Source: Eremophila alpestris peregrina (lineage: Eukaryota; Chordata; Aves; Passeriformes; Alaudidae). From it: 64,000 nt of DNA. The notes under the pieces are model-generated. The model had not been told where the DNA came from. It saw only the letters and a list, made by a program, of their open reading frames with translations, and ran no database searches. A program made the translations under genes and the position numbers. The stretch is from NCBI GenBank assembly GCA_009792885.1, contig WMCF01000153.1, positions 62,001 to 126,000 on the forward strand, in the 5' to 3' direction. Below, piece by piece: positions 47,707 to 59,600 of the stretch. How positions within the stretch are numbered: position 1 is the stretch's first letter; the number at the start of each line of letters is the position of its first letter.

Positions 47707-49669
47707 GAGCCGAGCAGGCTCAGCCTGTTGCTGCTCCATGACTCAGCCCACTGACTAATGCCTGTCTCCCCTGGGTCTCCCTCCTGGAGCACATTCCTGC
47801 TCCTGTTCCCTCCTGGAACACCGAAGATAATCAGTCCCCAGCTGGGGAGCCTGGAGAGCCTCTCCCCGCCCTTTCCCTTCTGTGCCGTGCCCAGGGCAGG
47901 ATTAAAGTGCCAGGGAAAACTCAGCCTCTGGACAGGGCCAGGAGGAGTGGCACAGCAGCTCTGACTCTGCAGCCAGGGAATCACACCAAGCCTCCCTGAT
48001 AACAGCCCAGAGAAGCGGCTCTGGACCAGCCACAGTTGCCCTGCTCATGGGGTTTTTCTCAAAGAACAGCCCCCAAAGGAGCCTGGCTGGTGACAGAGCC
48101 CTGCAGGACACAGCCCCTCCTTCCCAGGACTCCCAACACCCAAGGATTGTCACCAGATGTGCAGAGGAGGGTGAACAGCCCTGACCTGGGCTGATTTTCA
48201 GAGGCAGGTTTAGGATGTTGTGTGATGTTGGGCCATTTTACCCAGTGTGGGACCCCAGGGTGTCCCCAGCCCCAACACGGCCACCCTGCCCTGCTCCTGG
48301 GGCTGCAGCCCCTTGGCCCTGCCTGCATTACTGGCCAGCAGGAGACAGCTGCTAATCCCAGCTCCATGTGGAGCAGCACTTTACCAGGACCCTCAAATTC
48401 CCTGAGGAGCTGTTTCCAGTGGACTCTGGAGCTACTCAGGGATGTCTTCTATACCCAGGAAAGAGACCCAGGTGAGAGCTGGTGGCAGAGGGGAGGTGCT
48501 GGGAAGAAGAAGCAGAAATCAGGCATCTGCTGTGGTTTATAATCCATAATGATGGAAAAGCCTCCTGATGAGGGAAGGCCCCACATTCCTGCCCTGTATT
48601 CCCCTGCATCCCAAGCTCCTGCAGCCCCTTTTCCTGGGCTGCTCTGCTCACACCTCCAGTTCAACCAGGCAAAACCCTGGCATTGCCACCCTGGAGCTCA
48701 ACCTTAGCGACTGCAAGAAGCCCAAAAATCTCTCCCAGTCCAGAAAAAACCCTATAGAGACACCCCCCCCCAACCCCACCTGAGGCAGGAGCTCTGTGGG
48801 TGAGGCACCAGATGCCAAAACTGCCCTGCAGCAACATTTCTTGCTGCTGATTCCAAAGGAACCTGGATCAGGCAAGGATTTATTGGGATGTCTGCCTGGA
48901 CAAATGCTGCTGCTGTGGTTCACATTTGGGTTTCTCTGCCAGGCCCTACTTGCATCTTCCCCAAGCCTGCTTATCATGCATCTCCCTTCAGGTGAGATTT
49001 GTCACATTCCCACTCTGGAAATGTTTTTCCCTCCTGACAATACCCTTTAGATAGTGCCTGTGGAGGTGGATGACTCAAGCTTGACATGATTATTTCCATC
49101 CAGCATTTTTTATTAAAAATACTCCTGATGGTTCAGAACGTGAGGACAGGAGCTGCCTTGAAAGGGACGTGGCAAGCTCAGAGTCTGCACAAACTGTGCC
49201 ATTATTTTATGTCAACCAACAAGAGCCAGAAAAATCTGTGTAAAACAGCCCCTCCCAGCCTGAATTTATCATTTCATGCACAAAAACCTCCAAGCATGTG
49301 GCAGTAACATCCTCCTGAGACCCCTCCATGCCTCCAGTCCCTCAGAGCCAGGTTATGGATGAGCTGCCACTTCCAGCTCTGTTACTTACCCGGAGTTACA
49401 AAGTTAAGGATCTCCTGATTTAGCTCCGGGCAAGTTAATTCCCTTTGTGACAGCTCCCAAACACCCTCTCACTACTCCAGCCCCACAAATAGCAAACGCT
49501 GCTGCTGGGAATAGACACCCATCAGCAGAGTGACCTCTCCTCTTCCAGCCTCCCCCTGCTGCCAACAGCGTGGAAAAAAACAGAGTTAGGGATGACAGAT
49601 GGCTGCTGCAAATCAGGAAACTTTTGCAGGGAAAAACTTCCTGTGCTCTCCTGAGGCCTCACCTGGGAA

Positions 49670-50178
49670 ACTGGACACAGTTCTGATGTCCCAAACATGG
49701 GGAGGACATGGAATTGTTGGAGCAAGGCTGGAGGAGGCCGTGAAGTTGATAAAGGGACTGGAGCACCTCCCCTGTGGAGACAGGCTGAGTAATTTGGGAT
49801 TGTTCACTTGGAGAAGGCTCCAGGGAGACCTCAGAGCCTCTCTCAGTGCCTAAAGGGGCTCCAGGAGAGCTGGAGAGGGACTTGGGACCAAGGATGGAGG
49901 GACAGGACACAGGGAATGGCTTCCCACTGCCACAAGGCAGGGATAGATGGGATATTGGGAAGGAATTATTCCCTGGGAGGGTGGGCAGGCCCTGGCACAG
50001 GGTGCCCAGAGCAGCTGTGGCTGCCCCTGGATACCTGGCAGTGCCCAAGGCCAGGCTGGACACTGGGGCTTGGAGCAGCCTGGGACAGTGGAAGGTGTCC
50101 CTGCCCACGGCAGGGGATGGCACTGGATGGGCTTTGAGGTCCCTTCCAACCCAAACCCTTCTGGGATTCTCTGATTCT
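49670..50178 (+). mobile_element. CR1 LINE 3' fragment (~510 bp)
   Basis: The best-preserved CR1 in the window. It runs from aactggacacagttctgatg through gagcacctcccctgtggaga, ctgggagggtgggcaggccc and ggcttggagcagcctgggac to the tail cccttccaacccaaaccctt ctgggattctctgattctg. Confidence 0.94.
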
Positions 50179-51179
50179 GAGTATTCATTTGGAAAATAAC
50201 CTCTCAGACAAGAGGCACAGAAGTATTTTGAGCGCTCACCCCAAGCCCTGGGCACCTTCCCCCTTACATTACTTGAAATCAGAGTTCTTTTCCATTTCAT
50301 GATTTCCCTATTCTCCTCCAGCCCCCACCTGCAGCTGAAACAAGGAGAACTCCTGGGGATGAGCTGGGAGCAGGGTCAGGCTTCAGCACCATCCCCCTGC
50401 AGCATCCCAGGAACTCTTCCCAAGTGAACAGTGCTGACACACGCATTGCCACACACACACACACAAAAGAAATCTGCTGGAAAGAACCCAACAGATCAGG
50501 CACTTGTTGGAGCCTTGAGTGCAGAGGAACGTTATAGAAAATTCCCAGTGACTCCTCCAGCTCCAAACCTATCATAATTTAATCTGTGTGACTGGAATTT
50601 CTCAATAGGCTGGAACTCCCTCGGGACCAAAATCTCATTGAAAAAGAAACCAAGGAGAATTTTGGCATCTCTTCCCCAGCCCTGGAAGATGAAATGCAAA
50701 TCTGTTATTGGCATCGAGCTCTCACAGCTTGATCCATCCACAGAGCTCCAATAGCCTGACATTAACTTCTCAAGGAAGAACATTTTGTTACTCATCCTCA
50801 GACAGTTTATGCTTAAAGGCAGAAAGACTAATTCTGTTTGGGGTTTGGGCAGTGAACCTTCCCCAATTACCAGCACAGTCAGGCACTGATCTGGTATTAG
50901 AGACAAAACACAGGGAGATGGAGACTGCTGAGTTAATTTTAAATATAAATTCCAGAGGCTGAACACTGCTGGCACATGGAAAAGCATCTCCAGCTTCTTC
51001 TGCTGCTCTGGCTTTTCAGACAGGAATCAATTTGGTGCCACTCCTGTGTTTGCAGGTGGAAGAAGATAACCTGAGGCGGAGCTCCTGTGTGCTGTCCCGG
51101 AGCCTGACGGCAAAGGCACAAAGCCCTCGCCAAGAGGGGTGTAGAGCAAAGGCTGCCAGGGAAAAAAATGGATCTTAAT

Positions 51180-51540
51180 TTACGAGCCTGTGCTTAACAG
51201 GCAGGGAATAAATGGATGATGAAGTGAAGAGGTCTGTCCGAGCTCCCGGGGGCTCTTTGTGAGAGTAGGCGGACGATCCCCCCTGGGCTCCCACGCCGCT
51301 TCAGCGGGACTCGAATCAGCAGCACTCGGCTGCTCCTTCTCCAAAGGCGGCTCCTCCACACCTAATTTCCCGCATTTGCCGTTAATTAACGACGACGATC
51401 CGCAGTTCTGGAGAGCCGGATTCTCCCGGGGCAGGCGGGGCTGGGCTCCTCCCGCAGCTCCCGCGGACAAAGCGATGCCCGAGGGCTCCCGGATCCACAC
51501 GGGGATCAGGGACAGCCGGGAAAGGTGGAATTGAGGCTGG
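51180..51540. promoter_or_regulatory. CpG-rich unique block 1.5 kb inside the intron from the first coding exon
   Basis: It is rich in CpG (gagtaggcggacgatccccc, cccacgccgcttcagcggga, cagctcccgcggacaaagcg) and carries an AT-rich homeodomain-like core, gccgttaattaacgacgacg, at about 51379-51398. There is no repeat signature. It could be an alternative CALN1 promoter downstream of the first coding exon, or an enhancer. The evidence is composition only. Confidence 0.35.
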
Positions 51541-51541
51541 G

Positions 51542-51596
51542 TTTCCTTCCCTCAGCCAGCACAGCCCGTTTCCCTTCCCTCAGCCAGCACAGCCCG
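51542..51596. repeat. 27/28-bp tandem duplication
   Basis: Two units of tttccttccctcagccagca cagcccg follow each other with one extra C in the second. Confidence 0.9.
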
Positions 51597-53048
51597 TTTC
51601 CATGCGAACGACAGGGAAGCAAAGCAGGGTCGAGCATCCCCCGTGCCCTGCATGGCCCTGCCAGAGGCTCCAGCCCCGGGGCCTCTTGAAGCAGCTCCTG
51701 ACATCTCTCAGCGAATAGGCAATTACAGCAGCCGTGCTTTAATTGGGACAGGAATAACAGAAAATCCTTGTTTGTGTTTGGAGTGAGCTGCAGGACCTCC
51801 TCCCTCCTCGTGTGTGCTCAGCAGCCCCCTGACCCTGCACAGGGACAAGGCAAAGCTGTGCCTGGCCACACTATCAGCATCTTTGGGATGAGGAGAAGCT
51901 GAGCCAGCTCAGTTCAGCTGAACTCAAACCTTCCAGCCAAGCTCCAGGAAGAGCCCAGAATGTGACCTTGGCAGTCCTGGGGTTCCTGGGTCTGAGCTAA
52001 GCTGCACTGAGGTGGTTTCTCAGCTTGTCTCTCACTGGAGCTGTGTCCTCACACCGTCATTGGGAAGAGGAAAACACTGTTCATACCGGAGTAAATTCAC
52101 ATAAAGCTCACAAACCCAAATCCAAAGGGTCCGAGTTGGAAAGACTGGGAAATGAAGATCTGATTTACCAAAGCACACAAGGAAAGGGCCAGGGTGGGCA
52201 GAAATGTTGGCCTCCTGTTTCTCCAAAATGCCTCCAGGCTGTCCTGGAAGGACCAGTTCCACCTTGCATCCTTCCCTTGATCCTTCCCTCAAAAAGTTCT
52301 CCATCAAGGCCCCTGATTCTGACCATGGCTTGTACCAAGTGTCCACTGGAGAGCAAACCAAGAGCTCCAACTCATTCCACAACACTCAAAGACCAGTTAT
52401 TAACTATTTAACTCAGAAATGATCCTGGTGAGGCACAAATCCTCTACAAAAGAGACCTTTCCCCCTGAACGAGATGGGCACACATCCTGGGCCAGGGCAG
52501 AGGGGATTAACAACAACAGCTTCCAAGAGGGAAATGATGGGATTCTCCAGGCAGCATACATGGACAACCTTCCTGATGGCCTGTGCCAGACTAAGGCTGC
52601 TCTGTGCTCCCTACCACTGATCTGGAAAATGGAATTTTAAAGCTCTTTTCATCTTCTTAAGCCACAAGTTACCTCAGTGCATCTTCTTAGCTTGAGACAT
52701 GGAGAGGAACCTCCCTTTGGGAAGGCCTCAAAGCAAATGAGACTTGGTGGGAAGAACCGACTCAGCTCTGCAGGGTCCCAGGGAAGGCTAAAGACATCTT
52801 TGGGACAGTATGAACTTAAATTTTCTCATGTTGCCCATAAAATGAAGGCTTAATGTTTCAAAAAGCTGCAGAAGGACAAAAGCTGTGACTAAACTCACTC
52901 CACAGCTCCCAACACAACTTTGGTCATGGACATTCTCTGTGTCCTGATCTGCTGAGCCATCCCGCTTCCCATCTGCCTTCCCTGAACGGGACAGCACAGA
53001 GAAGGTGCAGAGGAGCCTTGCCATGCCCAGAGCCCAGGCAGCACTCAC

Positions 53049-53173
53049 CATCCAGCTCCTCCACCGAGATGTTGGCCAGCTGCTCGCTGTCGCTGCCGGC
53101 CGAGAGCGAGCGGTTCAGGTAATTGCCCTTGTACAACAAGCCAGCTGTCACATGGTGGAATGGCATCTTCTCC
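53049..53173 (-). CDS. CALN1: CALN1 first recognisable coding exon (N-terminus of calneuron-1)
   Basis: Calneuron-1 is a small neuronal EF-hand calcium sensor of the calmodulin/CaBP superfamily. It is held in Golgi and vesicle membranes by a C-terminal hydrophobic tail and inhibits phosphatidylinositol 4-kinase IIIbeta at low calcium (family knowledge). Read on the minus strand, ATG is at 53166-53164 and the exon encodes residues 1-39, starting MPFHHVTAGLLYKGN and ending SVEELD. This matches the vertebrate CALN1 N-terminus as I know it. A 3' splice site (TTTTTGTGGCAG) precedes base 53173, and the donor is GGATG|GTGAGTGC with the intron starting at 53048. The last base, G, opens codon 40, so the junction is phase 1. 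Seven bases precede the ATG (G GAG AAG) and are open in frame, so this Met may be internal in a longer isoform. The ATG has A at -3. No calcium-binding loop lies in this exon. Confidence 0.96.
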
Positions 53174-53506
53174 CTGCCACAAAAATGGGAAAAGAGAGAG
53201 TGATTGTGGTTATTTGCCTTTGTTTCATGGAATGGAGCAAAGCCCGGCCTGGAGGAGGGGCTGGACCAGCACCCCAGGCTGTAGCTGGGTGTGAGAGGGG
53301 TGGGCTGAGCTCAGTGCCTGAGGCAGGAGCTGAACCAACAAACAGCAAAGCAGCTGCTGCCTCTGGGTGCTGGAGAGGAGTGAGGGGAGCCAGAGCAGTG
53401 GAGCCTTAGGAAAACAGGATTTCCCAACACTCAGACTGCAGATTTCAGCCTTGATAATAATTACAGAGAGCACAGAGTTCTGCACTGACCTGCAGGTAAA
53501 AGTTTA

Positions 53507-53675
53507 TAGCATCGTGGAGTGTTTGGGTTGGAGAGGACCTTAAAGCCCATGCTGAACCACGTCTGCATGGGCAGTGACACCTTCCACAATCCCAGGGTGA
53601 TCCAAGCCTCATCCAGCCTGGCCTTGGACATTTCCAGGGATCAGGGGCAGCCCCAAGTGCTGCCCAGCAGCACAA
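53507..53675 (-). mobile_element. CR1 LINE 3' fragment
   Basis: Reverse CR1: atcgtggagtgtttgggttg, gaccttaaagcccatgctga, gtgacaccttccacaatccc. It lies 330 bp upstream of the first coding exon, in the CALN1 sense orientation. Confidence 0.87.
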
Positions 53676-53870
53676 CTTCCAAAGGCATGGAAGGCTCTGG
53701 ACACCCCTGAGACCCCCCCTAGGAGCATGCAGCCCCCTCAGAGGGTTCAGCCAACCACCCTGAGGTATTCATCACTGCAGGGCCCCAGCTCCAGACCCCA
53801 CAGAGAGGAGAACATCCACATTCGAGCAGGGCCCTACTAAGAAAATTCCCATCTCCCAAATCTGACAGCT

Positions 53871-53957
53871 GAGGAAAAATCCTGCTCCATGGGAGGCTAG
53901 AGCAGGGAGGTGTTTGCAAACCCTGCAGGCCCCAACCCCAGGGAAGGACAGGCACTG
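53871..53957 (-). repeat. ~90-bp dispersed repeat, copy A
   Basis: The reverse complement (cagtgcctgtccttccctgg ... tttgcaaacacctccctgct ... ggatttttcctcag) recurs on the plus strand at 56544-56633 with about 10 differences. The element family is not recognised. Confidence 0.8.
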
Positions 53958-54963
53958 CCCAGCCAGGAGTGGGAATTACTGTCAGCAGTGCTCACCCTGT
54001 GATTTAGGGGACACGAGGAGGAGGCAAGTTTGCCAAAGTCAATTGAAATATTAAGAGGAAGATTTGTCATGCCCAAGGCTGGATTCAATCAGCACAAGCT
54101 GCTCCCGGGCCTATTGTGCTTTGGGCTGCACATTTCCAGCAGAAATAAATCAGCAGAGTCCCCAGAGCCACCCAGAGGTGGCCAGGGACTCCCTGGGCCT
54201 GGAGGTGGCTGGGACAGGCTGGGAGTGCCTCTGAAAGCCACCACTGCTCTCAGTGCACAGGGCAGGGGCTCCCTGACCTCAGGGAGCAGAGCCCAAGGGC
54301 ACCCCCAGTCTGCCAGGTTCTCTGCCTCAGGAGAGAGGTGCCACCCCCAGAATGCTGCTCCAGCCAACAGCACAATCACCAGGATGATCTGGCTCTGCCT
54401 CAGCCATGTGTTCCCACCACAGCCAATGAACCAAACATACAGACAATATAGATGGATTCATTGGGAACAAAAGCCTTCCTGCCTCCCTGGGCTGGGAACA
54501 GCTTTAACAGACCCCCCAGGAGCAAACCAACCTGGAGACACGGGCGAGCACAGAGGGGGAGCCAGGAGGTTCCTCTTGCACTGCTCAGCACGTTCCAGGA
54601 ATTTCTCTGGCAGTAATTATGTAAATAAATCCTAATCGTAAGTTTAAGTATTTTTATTTGGGAGCCAGTTTGCTCCAGCAGCACATTAGAAACGTAAACA
54701 AGGGGTTCTGTTTCATTAAGCACATCTGTAATTTCCCAGCCCTTGCCATTTCATGGCTTTCACTCTGAGACATTGCTTCTTCTGACACCTGCTTGGCACT
54801 AAAATGGGAATTTTACCTGGCCAAGGGACACAAGAGGCAATGCCAGGTATCACTGGAGAGACACTTCCAGCGCTTTGCACCACCTTCATTTGTTTCCAGG
54901 CCCACCACAAATCATTCAGGCAGTGACCAATTCCTGTTTTCTCTGGATAATCATCCCCCAGGG

Positions 54964-55033
54964 TAATCACAGGTTGGAAGGGACCCACAAGGGTCATCAA
55001 GTCCAACTCTTGGACAACCCCAAGAATCACTAA
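54964..55033 (-). mobile_element. CR1 LINE 3' end fragment
   Basis: Reverse tail: aatcacaggttggaagggac ccacaagggtcatcaagtcc aactc. Confidence 0.82.
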
Positions 55034-55784
55034 AAGCAATTACACAGGCTTTTCAAATCACTTGAAAGGGGTTTAAGTCTCCTACTTAAGTGCTTGCACT
55101 GCACTCAGCATTTGGTGAGTCCATGGGGCTGGGGTCTGACACCCCCTGCCCCAGCCCCTGAATGAAGGAAACCCCAGGCCTGCACTCCCTGAGCTTACCC
55201 ACAGATGGAATAGCAGAAAACCATGGATTTAAAGCATTCCTGAAATCACTTTCACAGCCTTGGCTTCTACAACCATTAAAAAAATGACAATGCCTCTCCC
55301 CTGAGGGCTGAAAATCAGCTCCTACCTGGATCCTGTGGTGTGTTTTAGTACTGGAAGAGGGCCATGATACCCTGGAGTGAGAAATCCTGGATTAAATTCT
55401 GCTGCCCAGATACATTAGGTTTTTTAAAGCTGTAATATCATTCAGCAGAAACCCTGCAGAGCCTCTGGAATCCAGCACCTCTCAGCTCTAGCAAGGGATG
55501 CTCCAATGGGCCCAGCAGTAGCTCCCATGCCAGAGGCCCCCAGGGATGTGTAGCTGTGCCTCAGGAACACTCAGCGCCCTTAGACAGGAACCTGCAGCCA
55601 AACCCGAGCCTGAAAGGGGGAGAAAACAGTGAAAAGGGGCCCAGAAGGGGCAGGCAGTGGAAGAGCTCCAAAGCACTGGGGTGGGAAAGCCCTTGAGGCT
55701 GGAATCCATAAAAGCTTCATGGGAATATGCAGGTGCTCAATTCCTGTCTGGGATAAAAGGGCAGTCCTGGCACAGCCAGACTGG

Positions 55785-55922
55785 TCCAGGCTGGAATTCC
55801 CATCCCTGGACGTGTTCAGGGCCAGGTTGGAGCAGCCTGGGACAGTGGGAGGTGTCCCTGCCTATGGCAGGGGTGGCCCTGGATTGGGCCCTTCCCACCT
55901 AAAGCCATTCTGGGATTCTGGG
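55785..55922 (+). mobile_element. CR1 LINE 3' fragment
   Basis: It runs from gtccaggctggaattcccat to ccattctgggattctgggac via tgggaggtgtccctgcctat. Confidence 0.88.
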
Positions 55923-56543
55923 ACAGGCTCACTTTGAGTGCAGCCAAAATATCCATGTCAGAAACACAGAAACCTCCAGCTTCCCCATGGCTGCTGCTAC
56001 CCGTGCCCAGTGAGACCCTGGGAAACTCAACCCCTGAGAGGAGAGGAGCTGCTGGCTCCATCCCCCGTGGTGCTGCCTGGTGCTCCATCAGCAGCAGCTG
56101 CTGGGGGCAGGGCACTGACAGGGTTTTACCTCTTCAAGTGCTCCATTGGAGCACTGTGTCCCCTCCTCGGGGTGGCACTGAGGCTCCTGCCCCTTCTCCA
56201 GAGCTGTCCAACAACCCCTGAGCAGGGGGCTGGGCTGGGGGCTTGGCTCTCCACCACAGACATGTTTTCCATTGGGCAACTTGCAAACCAAACACGGTGT
56301 GGGGATTTGTGAGCAGTGAAATCTCCTTGAATAAGATCATGAAAATACCATGAAAACATTGACATTGAACCAGAAAGCCCTCAAAGAACCCCTAACCAAG
56401 CCTGTGGACACGTCCCCATGGTCCCCTGGCAGGTTCCAGTTCCTATGCTGGACTCCCAGCAGGTCCCAGCCCCATCATGCACTGCCAGCCTTGCTCCTGC
56501 CTCTCAGCACAGCCACTTTTGTGGAATTTAGAAGATTTTAATC

Positions 56544-56633
56544 AGTGCCTGCCCTTTCCTGGGGTTGGGACCTGAAGGGTTTGCAAACACCTCCCTGCTC
56601 CAGCCTCCCATGGAACAGGATTTTTCCTCAGAA
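56544..56633 (+). repeat. ~90-bp dispersed repeat, copy B
   Basis: This is the plus-strand partner of 53871-53957. It starts cagtgcctgccctttcctgg and ends ggatttttcctcag, where homology stops. Confidence 0.8.
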
Positions 56634-59600
56634 GCAATATTCCATCAGGATAAAAAAAAGCCCATCTCCACACTGCTCACATGTCTGTGGTTCCCATTGC
56701 TCACCAGCCCCTGTGCTGCTCCTCCCAAAAAGGCTTTCAGAGCCCGTAAACTCCACACAACCATTAAACCCAAGGTTAAACTGGGATCAATTTCTGCTGA
56801 TCCTGGATCTCCCTGGGTGGTCACCACTTCAGAAGAGATTCTTTGTTCCCCTCTCTCCCATGTGTAGCCCAAAGAGTGCCCAGGAATCCATCCTGAGGAG
56901 TCCAGCCTGAGTGATGGAACACACAACATCCTTGGCACTGCCTGAGTGCCCCACCCAGCCAGAATCCTGTGTTGCCTTCCCCATGGAACTGGAATCCCGT
57001 GGATCCCAGGGGTTGGGAGCACCCTGGCAGGATCCCAAGCTGGATGTTGGGCCCTGTGGTGTCAGACAGATCAGGCAGAAATGAGAAAAAGTGGGATGAG
57101 GATAAAATGGAGATTTCCAGCTCTGCCACACACTGGGCTGAGGGAGTCAGAGCTGGAAGAACGTACAGCACACCTCCATGGATGGCCATGGACAGGAGTG
57201 GAGCCCCAGCACAAGCTTTGTTCTCTTAGCCCTTTCTCAGGGCTGAAAGGAATACAGGAATATATTGAAAATCCAGGAAGCAGCCAGATGGTTGGGAAAC
57301 TGGAACAGGAGCTGGGAAGTCCTTCAGGTCACTTTTAAATCCTTTAAAAATTCATCAAATGAAGTGACGGTGTTAAAGATGTTTCTCCCTGGACACAGCA
57401 ATATTTGAACCTCTGAAGCAAAGAAGGGCAGGGACTTTGGAGGAAATGATCCCGTTTTCCCCAGGGCTGAGCCACTGCCATTGTCCTCGGAGGGAGGCTG
57501 TGTGATCTCCAGCTGGATCCAAGGGGACAGCAGAGCCCTGGTGTCACCTGGGACACTCCTGTGTTATCTGATCCTCCATGAGGCACCAGCCAGGGGACAG
57601 CACCAGCCTCCCAAAGAGGCTCCATTGCTATTTCTGGTCCTTTTCCATGGTGCTGTCCAAGCTTCCTCCTCTCCAAGGAGGCTGGGACAGCTGAGGTTAG
57701 GCCTGGCTTCACCTCTGACATGGGAGAGGCTGAGCTGGACTAAACCCCCACAGCTGCTTTGAAGCCAGCACAGTTCAGGGAAGACAAAATCCTTGTGCTG
57801 GGAAGAGTCACTGTGTCCCTTGTCACCTGCATTCCCTGCTGCTAACAATAGCTTTAAAGATTTTCTCTTTTTTTAATTTACTTTGTGCACAAACTTGGCA
57901 CCTCGAGTGCAATCTGAGCCCAAGCTGCAGGGCTGCTCCTGCCTCGAGGGGAGCTCAGAGCATGCAGAGCTCAGCAAGGTGTGAAGGCTGAAGCTGCAAG
58001 TGCCCAGGTCTGGTTTAATCAGGCTCAGCTCAGGGGTGTGAAGAGAGCCAGGACTGAGAGCAGGCTCAGGCTCGTTCTGTACTACAAACCAGGAGGAGCG
58101 GCCTTGGAAGGAGCCTTGAGATGGGGAAAAAATAAAGTCTGGTTCTTTTAAAAGAAGGCCCTAAAACAGATCCTCTCTGGGAGGCCAGTCCTGGAGGAAG
58201 TCTGTGTTTGCTGACTACTGATCCCAATCTTCACTGATCTCAGAGCCCCAAACCCCCAGGAAGGCACACATTTATAAACAGGAGAGAGAGCAGAGGCTCC
58301 TGCTGAGCCTGCACAGGGCACTGAACACTCTGGGCAGGTTTGGAGAGCCAGATCTGCTCAGCCTGGGCTGCAGTCACAGGGCTGAGAGTGCAATGAGCCC
58401 TAAAGCTCCCTCTGAGAGCTTTTCTGGGACACAGGAGGGCTTCCCACTTTGCTGAGTGGTTATCAGAAGTTAGACACAGCTTTTCCACACATATTAGACC
58501 CACACATACTTTCACCAAATGAATCCATCCAGGCAAATTCCACCTTCCACAAGGATTTTTGGACTGTAAACACGAGATTTAAACCCACAAAGGTGAGATT
58601 CACTGAATATCTGCTGGTGGGTGGGGATCCAGGTAAAATTCAAACTGACCTCCAGGGACCATTCCCAGTCCTGACCCATCACATCCCCACGTGCCTCCAG
58701 CACACCTTCATGGCATTTGGGCTCTATCTGATCATTTATTGGCATAAGCCTAAGAAAATGTTTCTCTAATTCAGGCAGGAAATGCAGATCTGCACACACT
58801 GGGTTGGGATACCAACAATAAAGCTCCTCATGGTGGTCACTGGGTAAAAAAAAGGCTTTAGAAACAGATCATTCTCAGCATTCAAAGATGCAACTGGGAA
58901 GAAAAAAAATCCTCTGCAAGGCAGAAATCAAGATCTGAGTGACAACCCCATGTAATGTACAGCACCTCAGGAGCCACAGACTTCCACGTTCAAGAACTAC
59001 AAAGCACTTGGAGCTTCAGAAGGTTTTGTGCTGGGGTTTTTTCTCACCTTCTACAGTAAATTCGAAATGAAAAAGCAGAGAAAGGGCACTTGAAAAGACC
59101 CCACATCTCTAAACAACTGCTGCTGCTTTGAATTCCAGCAGAAAGGGAGAACTGAGGGTTCCAGGTCAGGTATAAAATCCAACATTTCTGTCTGGGAGCT
59201 GCACATGTGAGAACACAGGGGGACAGAGAAATCAGAGTTGTTTGTTATTTTTGATCCGTGGCTGGGGCTGATCCCCAGCTCGAAGCACCGAGAGGAGAGG
59301 ACTGCAAGGACCTGATAACTCCGTGTCTGTCCCCAGGGCAAGAGATGCTCTCACAAGGGGATAAAGACCCTTTCCACTCCAAACAGGCTTAAAGAGCCCG
59401 ATTAAAGCACCGGCACCGCTGACTCACCAGTATTTCCTCTCACCCAAGCTCCTCTCAGCTCCCAAACGCATCCTCACCCTCTGCAGACAGAAATCCCCAG
59501 ATTTTTGCTACCCTCTTCCACTTTCTGTTACTGCTGCTGCCTCCAGTTGTGTTTAACCAAGATTAGTAAAAATTTTCCATCTTCCAGGTTTGGAAAGCCT

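Larger units (their letters stand above)
14753..53048 (-). other. CALN1: CALN1 intron between the two recognised coding exons (38,296 bp)
   Basis: This intron is bounded by GTGAGTGC at its 5' end (53048 downward) and a pyrimidine-rich CCCACAG acceptor at 14753. It holds most of the window's repeats, listed separately, two assembly gaps, and several AT-rich or CpG-rich unique stretches. I see nothing gene-like in the long unique spans 15613-17950, 18046-18779, 18911-20073, 29164-30280, 31451-34234, 34713-35974, 38526-40228, 40266-46694, 47707-49669, 50179-51179 and 51600-53048 beyond the small repeats noted. Such a long intron fits CALN1, whose introns are very large in mammals. Confidence 0.93.

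Noticed and set aside
47124..47984. 286-codon minus-strand open frame
   Set aside because: Most of it is assembly gap and TTTCC repeat; the frame is an artefact.
59410..59440. Donor-like GTGAGTCAGC on the minus strand, possible end of a CALN1 5' UTR exon
   Set aside because: A single donor match without an acceptor, coding frame or CpG island is expected by chance in 10 kb.
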